This document shows, one piece after another, positions 1 to 7,866 of a stretch of DNA of 64,000 bases. Position numbers and translations under genes: made by a program. The DNA is from a virus: positions 1 to 64,000 of IMG/VR virus record IMGVR_UViG_3300023184_009648. One strand, given 5' to 3'. The notes below the pieces were generated by a model, which did no database searches, was not told the DNA's origin, and saw only the letters and a program-made list of their open reading frames with translations. The first letter of the stretch is position 1. Each line of letters opens with the position of its first letter.

Positions 1-2523
1 ATGGCTCCGATATGGTCTGACTTTTTTCGTATCTTTGCCTACAGTGCTGAACCCGATCCGCTGACTCGTCGTAAAGACCCTCGGCAATTCAGTTCTGCTG
101 GCATCGCTCAACCTGAAGCCATGGGTGCTGACATTAACAGTGGCCAAGTCAGTGGTGGCTTAAGCAGTTATCGTCAAACCAATGACATGATTGACACTAC
201 AACACTGTCTAATCGTGCCATGAGATATAAAGAGTATGAGCGCCTTCGTAATGTACCTGAAATTGAAAGTGCAATGACAGTATTTGCTGATGAGGCTTGC
301 GTTGCAGGCGATACTCCTATTGCTACTCCTTTCGGATATATCACTATCAAAGAATTAGCCGAAAAAAAATCAGATGAACGCTTTTTGACTTATTGTTATG
401 ATTTTCAGAAAAATGATTATACACTTGGCTGGGCTTATGCTCCTCGTCTTGTAAAGACCGCTCCAACCAAAAAAATTCTTCTTGATGATGGAACACATTA
501 CACTGCCACTGATGATCATCGTGTGCTTATGCGTGACGGATCATGGTCTGAAACTGGTAAATTAAAATTCGGCGACCAACTTATGCCGTTTTATAGAATT
601 CCATCAAGTCAAAATCATACAAAAATTAAACACTCTCAATATCCTCGCATTTATTCAAATAATAAAGGTTGGATTCACGAACGCCAGTTTGTTGATGATT
701 GGCGTGCAGGAAAAACAACACCTGAACTTGAACTTGTAAATAAAGCTTGTCGCATGCTTGGCAATGGATTAACTACTCGTCAAACTATGGCGAAACTAGG
801 TTGTGATTGGCATACAATTGATTCTCGTCTTGCAAAAGAAGGGTTTTCTTATAAAGAAATCAAACGACTTTATAAATTACACCAAGACTATCGAAGAGTC
901 ATAGGAGTTGAAAATGGACCAGTACAACCAGTATATGACCTAAGTGTTGAAGAACACAAATGTTTTGCTACAAATTCTGTTATTTTGCATAATTGTCAAA
1001 AAGACGAATCAGGAAATATACTTAAAGTCATTACTGAAAATGAAGAAATTAAAGAAGAATTAGAATTTTTATTCTATAATCGACGAATGCTAAACATCAA
1101 CCGAAATGGTTGGATTTGGTTTAAAAATCTTTGCATAATGGGCGATCATTTTATTGATATTGTAATCAATACCGATAATCCCAAAGAGGGTATTTATCGT
1201 GCCGTGACACTGCCATGCGAAACCATGTATCGCATTGAAACAGTTAAAGGCAAACTTATTGAATTTCAACAAAGCAAAGAAGGTCCAGATTATCAAGCAA
1301 TTGTGCGTGGAAGTGTTACTGAATTAACTGATACTGAGTTAAATCAAACAACAGCCTTGCGTTTTGCTCCAAATCAAATCATTCATTTTCGAATTGGAGA
1401 TGATAGAAAAACATTTTATCCATATGGGCAAAGTTTAATTGAACCAGCCCGTGCTCCTGCACATAGCTTGAGATTGATGGAAGATGCGATGGTTGTTTAC
1501 AGGTTGGTTCGAGCACCTGAACGCCGTGTTTTTTATATAGATGTAGGCCAACTTCCGCCATTTAAAGCAGAGGCATTTATTGATCGATTGAAGGATCAAT
1601 TTAGAAAACGCAAAACAACCAATCAAAGCGGAAATTCTGGGGCAAACCAAGTCGAAGAACGATGGATGCCTCCCGCTCAAGATGAAGACTATTGGTTGCC
1701 TATTCGTCCAAATAGCAACACAAGAATCGACACACTTCCCGGTGCCGAAAATCTAGGAGAAATTGATGATGCTGTTTATTTTAGAAACAAACTTCTAACA
1801 GCCCTCAATTTTCCTAAAAACTACTTCAACAATGAAGATCCCGGTAGCACTCGAATTACTCTTTCGGCACAAGACAGCCGATTTGCAAGACTTATTGAGC
1901 GTTTGCAAAGTCATTTTGAAGATGGACTTTTAGAAATCGCCGAACGCCATTTGCAACTTCGAGGTTATCCAGAAAGCAATTATCGTGATCTTAAAATAAA
2001 AATGACACCTCCATCAGATTGGAGAGAATTAAGTCGTTCTGAAGTTGTTAGTGCCCGCTACAACAATGCGGGTGCCCTTAAAAGTGGCATGCTAATGAGT
2101 GATTATGATATTTATACTAAAATTCTTCGATATAGCCATGATGATGCAGAAGAAATGTTAGCAAGGTTGAAGATTCAAAAACTTGAAGACTTAAAGATAC
2201 AAATTATGGCTCAAAATCCACAGCTTCTTGGAGTGGGCATTCCGGGTCAGGAAAGCCAAGAACAAGAACTTGGAGCAGAAGCTGGTGGGCCAGCGGCTCA
2301 ACCTTCACCAAGTGGAGAACTAGCTGCTCCAAGCGGAGAAGAATCTGAAGGTGGTGCACAAGCACTTCCCTCACCAGAACAAGGTGCTGCTGAAAAAACA
2401 CAAACAGAACCTGCAAATTTACCAAATGCTTCTGAAGAAGATATCAAAAAATATGATCTTGAAATTCAAGATTATGATTCAGAAAGTGATATTGAAGATA
2501 TTGACTATAGCGTGGAGGACTGA
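1..2523 (+). CDS. 20: Portal vertex protein (T4 gp20-like) interrupted by an intein
   Basis: The dodecameric portal forms the DNA entry and exit ring of the head. The 840-residue reading frame has portal-like exteins (residues 1-99 and 332-840) around a 232-residue intein. After splicing the portal would be about 608 residues, somewhat longer than T4 gp20. The extein contains the typical run of FRIGDDRKTFYPYGQSLIEP and a FPKNYF segment, and the C-terminal tail is rich in Glu, Pro and Ala. The first codon coincides with base 1 of the window, so no ribosome site can be checked and a start further upstream is possible. Protease gp21, scaffold and capsid genes follow on the same strand, as in T4. 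Family assignment is confident. Confidence 0.9.
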   Translation: MAPIWSDFFRIFAYSAEPDPLTRRKDPRQFSSAGIAQPEAMGADINSGQVSGGLSSYRQTNDMIDTTTLSNRAMRYKEYERLRNVPEIESAMTVFADEACVAGDTPIATPFGYITIKELAEKKSDERFLTYCYDFQKNDYTLGWAYAPRLVKTAPTKKILLDDGTHYTATDDHRVLMRDGSWSETGKLKFGDQLMPFYRIPSSQNHTKIKHSQYPRIYSNNKGWIHERQFVDDWRAGKTTPELELVNKACRMLGNGLTTRQTMAKLGCDWHTIDSRLAKEGFSYKEIKRLYKLHQDYRRVIGVENGPVQPVYDLSVEEHKCFATNSVILHNCQKDESGNILKVITENEEIKEELEFLFYNRRMLNINRNGWIWFKNLCIMGDHFIDIVINTDNPKEGIYRAVTLPCETMYRIETVKGKLIEFQQSKEGPDYQAIVRGSVTELTDTELNQTTALRFAPNQIIHFRIGDDRKTFYPYGQSLIEPARAPAHSLRLMEDAMVVYRLVRAPERRVFYIDVGQLPPFKAEAFIDRLKDQFRKRKTTNQSGNSGANQVEERWMPPAQDEDYWLPIRPNSNTRIDTLPGAENLGEIDDAVYFRNKLLTALNFPKNYFNNEDPGSTRITLSAQDSRFARLIERLQSHFEDGLLEIAERHLQLRGYPESNYRDLKIKMTPPSDWRELSRSEVVSARYNNAGALKSGMLMSDYDIYTKILRYSHDDAEEMLARLKIQKLEDLKIQIMAQNPQLLGVGIPGQESQEQELGAEAGGPAAQPSPSGELAAPSGEESEGGAQALPSPEQGAAEKTQTEPANLPNASEEDIKKYDLEIQDYDSESDIEDIDYSVED
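298..993 (+). other. Mini-intein inside the portal gene
   Basis: Residues 100-331 of the portal frame form an intein. Block A begins at Cys100 (CVAGDTPIATPFG), block B has a TxxH motif (T170, H173), block F reads VYDLSVEEHKCF, and block G ends VILHN followed by Cys332 as the +1 residue. All classical splicing residues are present, so splicing is probably active. Between blocks B and F there is no LAGLIDADG motif. About 90 residues there include a helix-turn-helix-like stretch (GLTTRQTMAKLGCDWHTID), perhaps what remains of an HNH-type homing nuclease. The insertion point is inside the DEA motif of the portal wing. Confidence 0.88.
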
Positions 2524-2777
2524 TGAGCTTAGGATTTGCTCAATTGCCTAATTTGGCTTTTAAAAATCGACGATTAGTCGAACAAAGCCAAATTGCGGGA
2601 TGTTATCATTGCGGAAAAACTTTTTTACCTAAAGAAATAAAACAATATACAGACAATGAACAAACAATTATTTGTCCATTATGTGGTGTTGATGCAGTTT
2701 TGGGTGATATGGCAGGATTTTCAATTACAGAACAAAATTTGCAAAATGCCCAATATTATTGGTTTAAAAAGAATTAA
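2523..2777 (+). CDS. Small zinc-ribbon protein
   Basis: An 84-residue protein translated from an ATG overlapping the portal stop codon (TGATG), so it is probably translationally coupled; GGAGG lies just upstream. It has two CxxC pairs, CYHC at residues 27-30 and CPLC at 51-54, spaced as in a zinc ribbon, followed by GVDAVLGD. Similar short single-ribbon proteins occur in bacteria and phages without known function. Its place in the capsid operon suggests late expression. No function is assigned. Confidence 0.75.
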   Translation: MSLGFAQLPNLAFKNRRLVEQSQIAGCYHCGKTFLPKEIKQYTDNEQTIICPLCGVDAVLGDMAGFSITEQNLQNAQYYWFKKN

Positions 2778-3121
2778 ACTTTGTAGCCATCTGCAGAATT
2801 AGGATAAAGAGCTTCTTCTTCGCCAGAACGATCACCTAAACCTTTGTCGTTAAAAGTGCCATTCTGTTTGCTTTTTACATCTGGAAAAGAATCAAGACGA
2901 AAATCGTTTAGCATTCTTTTGATATCTGGCTCATTTCTTTGCTGGTTTAGAAAAGCAATAATAATTTCTGGACGACTTTCTAGAATTTTTTGAACAGCCC
3001 TCATAGCTATTTCAACAGCTTGTGCAGATTTTGGGTCACGCTCTTGATTTTCAGCATCTTTTTCAGACTTTTCATAAGAAGCTAATTCACGAAAAGATAC
3101 ATAATCGCCAAATGTTTTCAT
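2774..3121 (-). CDS. Putative capsid-targeted internal protein
   Basis: A 115-residue protein. The start was set at the second in-frame ATG because GAGGAAAGAA sits directly before it. The N-terminus MKTFGDYVSFRE matches the recurring capsid-targeting-like signal of this window, with FRE as a possible gp21 cleavage site. The rest is charged and probably helical, with an acidic tail (RSGEEEALYP). It lies on the opposite strand between the portal and core-protein genes, with its own TATATAAG promoter-like site upstream. Mature function is unknown; head packaging is inferred from the signal only. Confidence 0.7.
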   Translation of the reverse strand: MKTFGDYVSFRELASYEKSEKDAENQERDPKSAQAVEIAMRAVQKILESRPEIIIAFLNQQRNEPDIKRMLNDFRLDSFPDVKSKQNGTFNDKGLGDRSGEEEALYPNSADGYKV

Positions 3122-3147
3122 TTCTTTCCTCATTTTTACATTCTACA

Positions 3148-3160
3148 GCATACTTATATA
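3148..3160 (-). promoter_or_regulatory. Candidate late promoter for the 2774-3121 gene
   Basis: Read on the minus strand the site is TATATAAGTATGC, about 27 bases before the gene start. An almost identical TATAAGTATGC lies before the minus-strand gene starting at 6761. This resembles the T4 late octamer TATAAATA used with gp55, and a gp55-like gene is present in the window. Confidence 0.4.
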
Positions 3161-3281
3161 CTAGGCGGAACAAATTTTATTCCACGAAGAATAGAATATG
3201 AGATTGAAGTATACATACTTCATCTGCAAGCACCGAACCGCATGTAATTCGGATACTACCAGCACAGGGAGCTTAGTTATT

Positions 3282-5036
3282 ATGAAGAGAAAACTGATCA
3301 GCTTCGATGCATTTAAGAAAATCGAAGAAAGTTCACTTACAAAAACACAACAAGAATTGATCAAGGCTGAAGAAGTGCTTGCAAGAACACTGGGAGTCGA
3401 TGAACTCAAGCTGTTCTCGTTCGGCGAATCTGATGTCACATATCAGACGACGGACGGCAACTTCATTCATGCCGTTTATACTATTGATAACAATTCTGTT
3501 ATACTCGAAAACATAGAATTGCTCGTTATTGAAGAAGAAAGCGAGCGTTCTTCCGCAAAGAAAATTCTCAACGATCTCGTTGACAGCATTCTTGAAAACA
3601 AGGTTGCTGAAGCCGATTTGTTGTTTGAGAATTATTTCAATCTTCCTTGCATTCGTCGCACTATAACGAATGAAGGTGCAAAAGCTTCTCCTCTTAAAGG
3701 TCACAAACAAGATGCGGCTCTTATTGCAAAGCGCACAGCGTCACGCAATAGAACCTTATCTCTTATGAGCTCTACCTTGCGTAAATCCAAGCTTGGTGGC
3801 AAAAAGAAGAAGCCTTTTAAACTTTTCTTCAAGAAAATGAGCGAAAAGAAGATGAAGGATTGTGCTACCGTAGCTGAAAATGTTTTAGGTTACATCAATT
3901 TTCAACAATATGGCCCAATAATCAATGAATCTGCTGTTCGAACGGATAATCAAGGTTCTGTGACAGCTGTTCGCATTCCAACTGAATTAAAGCGCAATGA
4001 ATCTAAAGTTTTAAGCTTGGGCTATAAGACCATGGACACCGAATTAAAGGTTCTTCGTGGTAAGTTGAAGCACATTAACGAAGATCAAACTTTCGTTAAA
4101 GCTATGGCTGATCTCAAGCGTTACAATAACATTTCAGACAATAGGGCTTTGGAAGAAACACTTGAATCTATTGTTTCTCGTTGGCCTGATCTTCTCTACA
4201 TTAGCGAAGCAGAATTGTCAGATCAAATTGCTGCTGCTTTAGAAACCGCAAATGTAAAGAATTATGATGACCGCACATGTGCTTTTATGGCTGAAGCCAT
4301 TTTACGCACTGCACATCATGCTTACACTGATCGTGTTCGCAAGATTGGCGTTCTTGGTGGTGCTAAATCTGATATTACCGCTGAGTGCAAAACTTGTGAA
4401 GACGCTTATAAGTCTTTTTCCTCTGTTTCTGAAAGTTTGTTTAATCAACTTGACGAAAGCGAAGAGAACGAACTTCATATTTTTGCCGATCTTTACAACG
4501 CCTTGAACGAAGTTCATCGTGCTGCTGTTGAAGCAAACGATGAGGCAACCCGAATTGAAGTCTCTGACTTTATGAAGGAATGTGCTGCTATCGTAAATCG
4601 CAAAACCGAAATCAACATGGAATTGGCTGAATCTATTGCCGATTACCTTGCAAATATTTTTGAAGGCGATGAAGGCTCACATTGGGATACTGGCGTTGAA
4701 GTTGACGCTATTGGAAACCACAGCATGACTAAGTGGAACGCTAAGCAATCTGCTGTTGCTAGCAATAACACTGGCATGTGGAAAAGCCCTGCTCCCGTAA
4801 GCAACGGCAAGAGTTATTCTGATGGTCTTGAAAATGAAGCTGGTCTCGGAAATATTGCCTCGGATTCTACTTGGCCCGATGTCAAGAATCCCTATCTTCT
4901 CCAAAGTCAAATGCCAAAAATGAAAGAAAAGAATGTGGCTGATGAGGATGGATTAGGCGGAACCGATGGAAATACTTGGCCTAACCTTAGCAATCCCATG
5001 GCTCTCAAGCCTGTGATGCCCAAACCTGTTGTTTAA
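3282..5036 (+). CDS. Putative large prohead core / internal head protein
   Basis: A 584-residue protein between portal and prohead protease, the position where T4-like phages often carry small core proteins (gp67, gp68). The chosen ATG has AGGGAGC upstream and gives the N-terminus MKRKLISFDAFKKIEES, which fits the capsid-targeting-like signal (IEE site). A longer in-frame start at 3198 lacks a ribosome site. The middle is Lys-rich (LGGKKKKPFKLFFKKMSEKK, near residues 170-190). The tail has two similar segments ending in TWPDVKNPYLL and TWPNLSNPMAL. A role in the core or as an internal protein is inferred from position and signal. No enzymatic motif was recognised. Confidence 0.75.
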   Translation: MKRKLISFDAFKKIEESSLTKTQQELIKAEEVLARTLGVDELKLFSFGESDVTYQTTDGNFIHAVYTIDNNSVILENIELLVIEEESERSSAKKILNDLVDSILENKVAEADLLFENYFNLPCIRRTITNEGAKASPLKGHKQDAALIAKRTASRNRTLSLMSSTLRKSKLGGKKKKPFKLFFKKMSEKKMKDCATVAENVLGYINFQQYGPIINESAVRTDNQGSVTAVRIPTELKRNESKVLSLGYKTMDTELKVLRGKLKHINEDQTFVKAMADLKRYNNISDNRALEETLESIVSRWPDLLYISEAELSDQIAAALETANVKNYDDRTCAFMAEAILRTAHHAYTDRVRKIGVLGGAKSDITAECKTCEDAYKSFSSVSESLFNQLDESEENELHIFADLYNALNEVHRAAVEANDEATRIEVSDFMKECAAIVNRKTEINMELAESIADYLANIFEGDEGSHWDTGVEVDAIGNHSMTKWNAKQSAVASNNTGMWKSPAPVSNGKSYSDGLENEAGLGNIASDSTWPDVKNPYLLQSQMPKMKEKNVADEDGLGGTDGNTWPNLSNPMALKPVMPKPVV

Positions 5037-5050
5037 ATAAAGGAGTTTTC

Positions 5051-5728
5051 ATGGATAACAATCAGGTCTTATTTATTGATTGCTGCACCAACGGCGGCTT
5101 CCACATGAATCTGAACGAGTCAGTCACCGATAGGGGACTGACTAAGTTTAGAGGAAAGTTCCAAGAAGCTGAAGCTGTCAATAAAAACAAGCGTATCTAT
5201 CCCTTTTCAGTACTCGACGAAAATGTCAAGAAACTGAATCCTATTATTGAAGCTCGTGGATTGATTGGTGAGTTAGATCACCCTACCGATTCAATCATCC
5301 ACTTTGACAAATGCTCCCATGTTGTTACAAAACTATGGTGGGAAGGCAATAATCTTATGGGCGAAGGCGAAATTCTCAATACACCTTATGGAAAGATATT
5401 AAAAACTCTTTTAAATGATGGTGTGCGTGTTGGAATTAGCAGCCGTGGCGTCGGAAATGGACGCAGCGACGAAAATGGAATTCTAGTAATTGGTGAAAGC
5501 TACAAACTCATTACATTTGATGCCGTAGCAGATCCTTCAACTCATTCAGCATTCCAAGAAAAAGTCGTGGGTGGCAAGAAAGAAAGCTATGTTCCGACTG
5601 AAAGCCAAGCTCCTGCTAAATTCTTAACAAAAAATGAATCCAAGAAACATGTTTCGAAAGACGCACTCTTGGCCTGCATTAGTGGCATCATTAAGAATGA
5701 AGCATCTGCTATCGCATCTAGGATCTAA
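5051..5728 (+). CDS. 21: Prohead core protease (T4 gp21-like)
   Basis: A 225-residue serine protease that cleaves scaffold, capsid and internal proteins during T4-type head maturation. The catalytic His lies in GELDHP (H77) and the nucleophile in GISSRG (S130 or S131). FDAVADPS near residue 161 matches the conserved acidic region. AAAGGAG precedes the ATG. It sits between the putative core protein and the scaffold, separated from the latter by a LAGLIDADG-type gene on the other strand. In T4 this enzyme prefers (L/I)-x-E sites, and such sites end most of the N-terminal signals catalogued in this window, so it is the likely processing enzyme for them. Confidence 0.93.
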   Translation: MDNNQVLFIDCCTNGGFHMNLNESVTDRGLTKFRGKFQEAEAVNKNKRIYPFSVLDENVKKLNPIIEARGLIGELDHPTDSIIHFDKCSHVVTKLWWEGNNLMGEGEILNTPYGKILKTLLNDGVRVGISSRGVGNGRSDENGILVIGESYKLITFDAVADPSTHSAFQEKVVGGKKESYVPTESQAPAKFLTKNESKKHVSKDALLACISGIIKNEASAIASRI

Positions 5729-5749
5729 ATTTGTAAATAATTTGCCTAA

Positions 5750-5784
5750 CAAGGAACGCTTAATGCGTTCCTTGTTTGTTTTTA
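5750..5784. terminator. Hairpin terminator after gp21
   Basis: CAAGGAACGC (5750-5759) pairs perfectly with GCGTTCCTTG (5765-5774) around a five-base loop, followed by a T-rich run. It overlaps the 3' end of the convergent LAGLIDADG-type gene. Confidence 0.8.
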
Positions 5785-6761
5785 TATTGATCCCATTTAC
5801 GACTCAACCTTGGAAGATTGATTGACATAAGTTTTTCAATAATATATTTCGCTCTAACACCTAACAAAAAATATTTAAATAAAGACTTTTTATACTTTTT
5901 TATATCTAATATTTTTTTGTTTAAAGGTGGATACCATATGTCAAACCATGACTTTATCCAAAGCAAAATAAATTGATTTCCCTTTATCTGCATACCATAA
6001 TCATATTTTTGTTTATTGTCATTTAAATCTCCATTGCCATCAAAATAACCAATGATATATGACAAAGCCTCTTTTTCAGATAAATCAATAGGTGGTTTTA
6101 AATTTAAATGTTTTTTAGCAGTGATAGAAAAGTTTTTTGATAAATCTTTTATCCATTTTTCAGCTGAATGAAATTGCAATAATATTATTTTTTCATCTAA
6201 TTCATGAATCAGACCAGTATGACAAGAATCATCCTGAAATTGCTGTAAATGTTTTTTATCTTGTTGATTTAGTTTTATATAAACAGTATTCTTTTGAGGT
6301 GAAATATTTCCCACAGCTGCCAAATAACCAGCCCAATAACATGAAATTAAAGATTTTTTAGAAAAAAAATCTTCATTAAATGAATATTTACGCCCTTTAC
6401 CTTTTCTAGCCTTGATATTTACTACAGAACAATCACCTTGCAAATCTAAATATTGTGCCCGACTCTTTATAGATGCCAAAGTAATGCCACCAAGAGCTTT
6501 AGATATAATGCTACGAGGCTCTTTTCCATACATATTTCTTAATATTTCGTCTTGTTCTTTAGTCCATTCATGATGCAGACAATATTTGCATCCCTCTTTT
6601 CTTTTTATTCTTCTTTTAAATTTATCAAGGCTTATATTACCAAGCCTTCCACATTTACATTGATATTCTAAAGGAACAGAACAAGAGGCGTAAGAACTGA
6701 TGAGCCTACATCCATAGTCTTCAAAAATACTAAAAACTTCTTCTTGGGTTAATTTTTTCAT
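5760..6761 (-). CDS. LAGLIDADG homing-endonuclease-like protein, catalytic acids lost
   Basis: A 333-residue protein inserted between the protease and scaffold genes on the opposite strand, as free-standing homing genes often are. It has an N-terminal zinc-binding part (CKC near 35-37, CKYC near 58-61), then a Myb/GcrA-like helical segment starting WTKEQDEIL, then two LAGLIDADG repeats. Repeat 1 reads WAGYLAAVG (residues 143-151) and repeat 2 reads IIGYFDGNG (236-244). The eighth position, normally the metal-binding Asp, is Val in repeat 1 and Asn in repeat 2, so cleavage activity is doubtful. The fold assignment is good. Whether it cuts, or only binds DNA or RNA, is open. Confidence 0.85.
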   Translation of the reverse strand: MKKLTQEEVFSIFEDYGCRLISSYASCSVPLEYQCKCGRLGNISLDKFKRRIKRKEGCKYCLHHEWTKEQDEILRNMYGKEPRSIISKALGGITLASIKSRAQYLDLQGDCSVVNIKARKGKGRKYSFNEDFFSKKSLISCYWAGYLAAVGNISPQKNTVYIKLNQQDKKHLQQFQDDSCHTGLIHELDEKIILLQFHSAEKWIKDLSKNFSITAKKHLNLKPPIDLSEKEALSYIIGYFDGNGDLNDNKQKYDYGMQIKGNQFILLWIKSWFDIWYPPLNKKILDIKKYKKSLFKYFLLGVRAKYIIEKLMSINLPRLSRKWDQYKNKQGTH

Positions 6762-6792
6762 TTCGTTATTTTTGAAAAAAATAAATACAGCT

Positions 6793-6804
6793 GCATACTT
6801 ATAT
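6793..6804 (-). promoter_or_regulatory. Candidate late promoter for the LAGLIDADG-type gene
   Basis: Read on the minus strand it is ATATAAGTATGC, about 32 bases before the gene start at 6761. It shares TATAAGTATGC with the site at 3148-3160. Confidence 0.4.
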
Positions 6805-6890
6805 TATGCAACATGTTCACAAAAAGCCAAATTACGATTTTGCCTTGATGGGTGGAATGGTTTTTTTGATTAAAAATTTTGTTGTCAGCA

Positions 6891-6898
6891 TATATAAA
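6891..6898 (+). promoter_or_regulatory. Candidate late promoter for the scaffold gene
   Basis: TATATAAA lies 27-34 bases before the scaffold start at 6925, a spacing expected for a T4-type late promoter (TATAAATA). Confidence 0.45.
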
Positions 6899-6924
6899 AA
6901 CATCTAAAGCGAGGATAGGCTAAC

Positions 6925-7827
6925 ATGGACAAGATTTTAGAAGCATTGAAAAATCTCTTACCTGAAGCAGAAGTCAATGAAGTGGCTAATGCTATTAACG
7001 GTTTGTTGGAGCAGGCTAAACAAGACCTAGAAACTGAATACAATTCTAAACTTGAAGAAGCCTATGCCGAGCTTACTACCGAATTAGGTAATGCTGAAGA
7101 AACTGCAGAGACTGGCTACGAAGAAGCTTACGCCATTATTGGCGACCTTCGTAATCGTCTTGAAGTTCAAGGCCAAGAATACCAAGCCGCTCTTGAAGAG
7201 GGCTATGAAGAAGCGTATCAGATGCTTAAAGCTGAACGCTCCAAAAATCAAAATATCGAAGTTGAAATGTATGAAGAATACGACAAGAAACTTCGTGAGA
7301 TGAAAGAATACATTGTTAACAATGTAGATAAGTATCTCCAATTCAAAGGTCAAGAAGTTTACGAACAAGTTCGTCGTGAAGTTCTTGCTGATCCTCGTAT
7401 TGTTGAGCACAAGGTTGCTCTTGATAAGATTATCGGCATTACCTCCAATTATGTGTCTGCTGACGAATTCGCTGGCGTGAACAACGCTAAGGTCGAAGAA
7501 GCCATCAAGCAAGTTGATGAACTTAAAGGTCAGTTACGCATTCTTGAAGCTCGCAATATCCGAATCAGCACGGAAAACACCAAGCTGAATGAGGCTGTTC
7601 GTCAAGCTCAAGATGTTATCAATGAGAGCCGACAAGTCGTTTCTCGTGAAAAGAAAGCCGCTGTTATCAGCGAGCAGAATGAAAGAGTACAGAAAGCAAA
7701 GAATGTAACGGGGAGAGGAAACACTTCCAGCCAACAAGTTGTCATTGCGGAACATGCCAACAGTGCTGGTGGTAACGCCGATTTGGACCAAATGTTGGTT
7801 CTATCGGGCTTGAAACGAGCTAACTAA
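6925..7827 (+). CDS. 22: Prohead core scaffolding protein (T4 gp22-like)
   Basis: A 300-residue, highly charged, almost entirely helical protein placed between protease and major capsid genes, the T4 order. It assembles the internal core of the prohead and is then degraded by gp21. Near residues 59-90 there are two similar Glu-rich segments, TGYEEAYAII and EGYEEAYQML. Long coiled-coil stretches follow to about residue 250, and the tail LDQMLVLSGLKRAN is typical of T4-like scaffolds. GAGGAT upstream and a promoter-like site support the start. Confidence 0.88.
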   Translation: MDKILEALKNLLPEAEVNEVANAINGLLEQAKQDLETEYNSKLEEAYAELTTELGNAEETAETGYEEAYAIIGDLRNRLEVQGQEYQAALEEGYEEAYQMLKAERSKNQNIEVEMYEEYDKKLREMKEYIVNNVDKYLQFKGQEVYEQVRREVLADPRIVEHKVALDKIIGITSNYVSADEFAGVNNAKVEEAIKQVDELKGQLRILEARNIRISTENTKLNEAVRQAQDVINESRQVVSREKKAAVISEQNERVQKAKNVTGRGNTSSQQVVIAEHANSAGGNADLDQMLVLSGLKRAN

Positions 7828-7866
7828 ACCTCCTTTTAGTCTAAAAACAGATAAGGAAAACAACCT

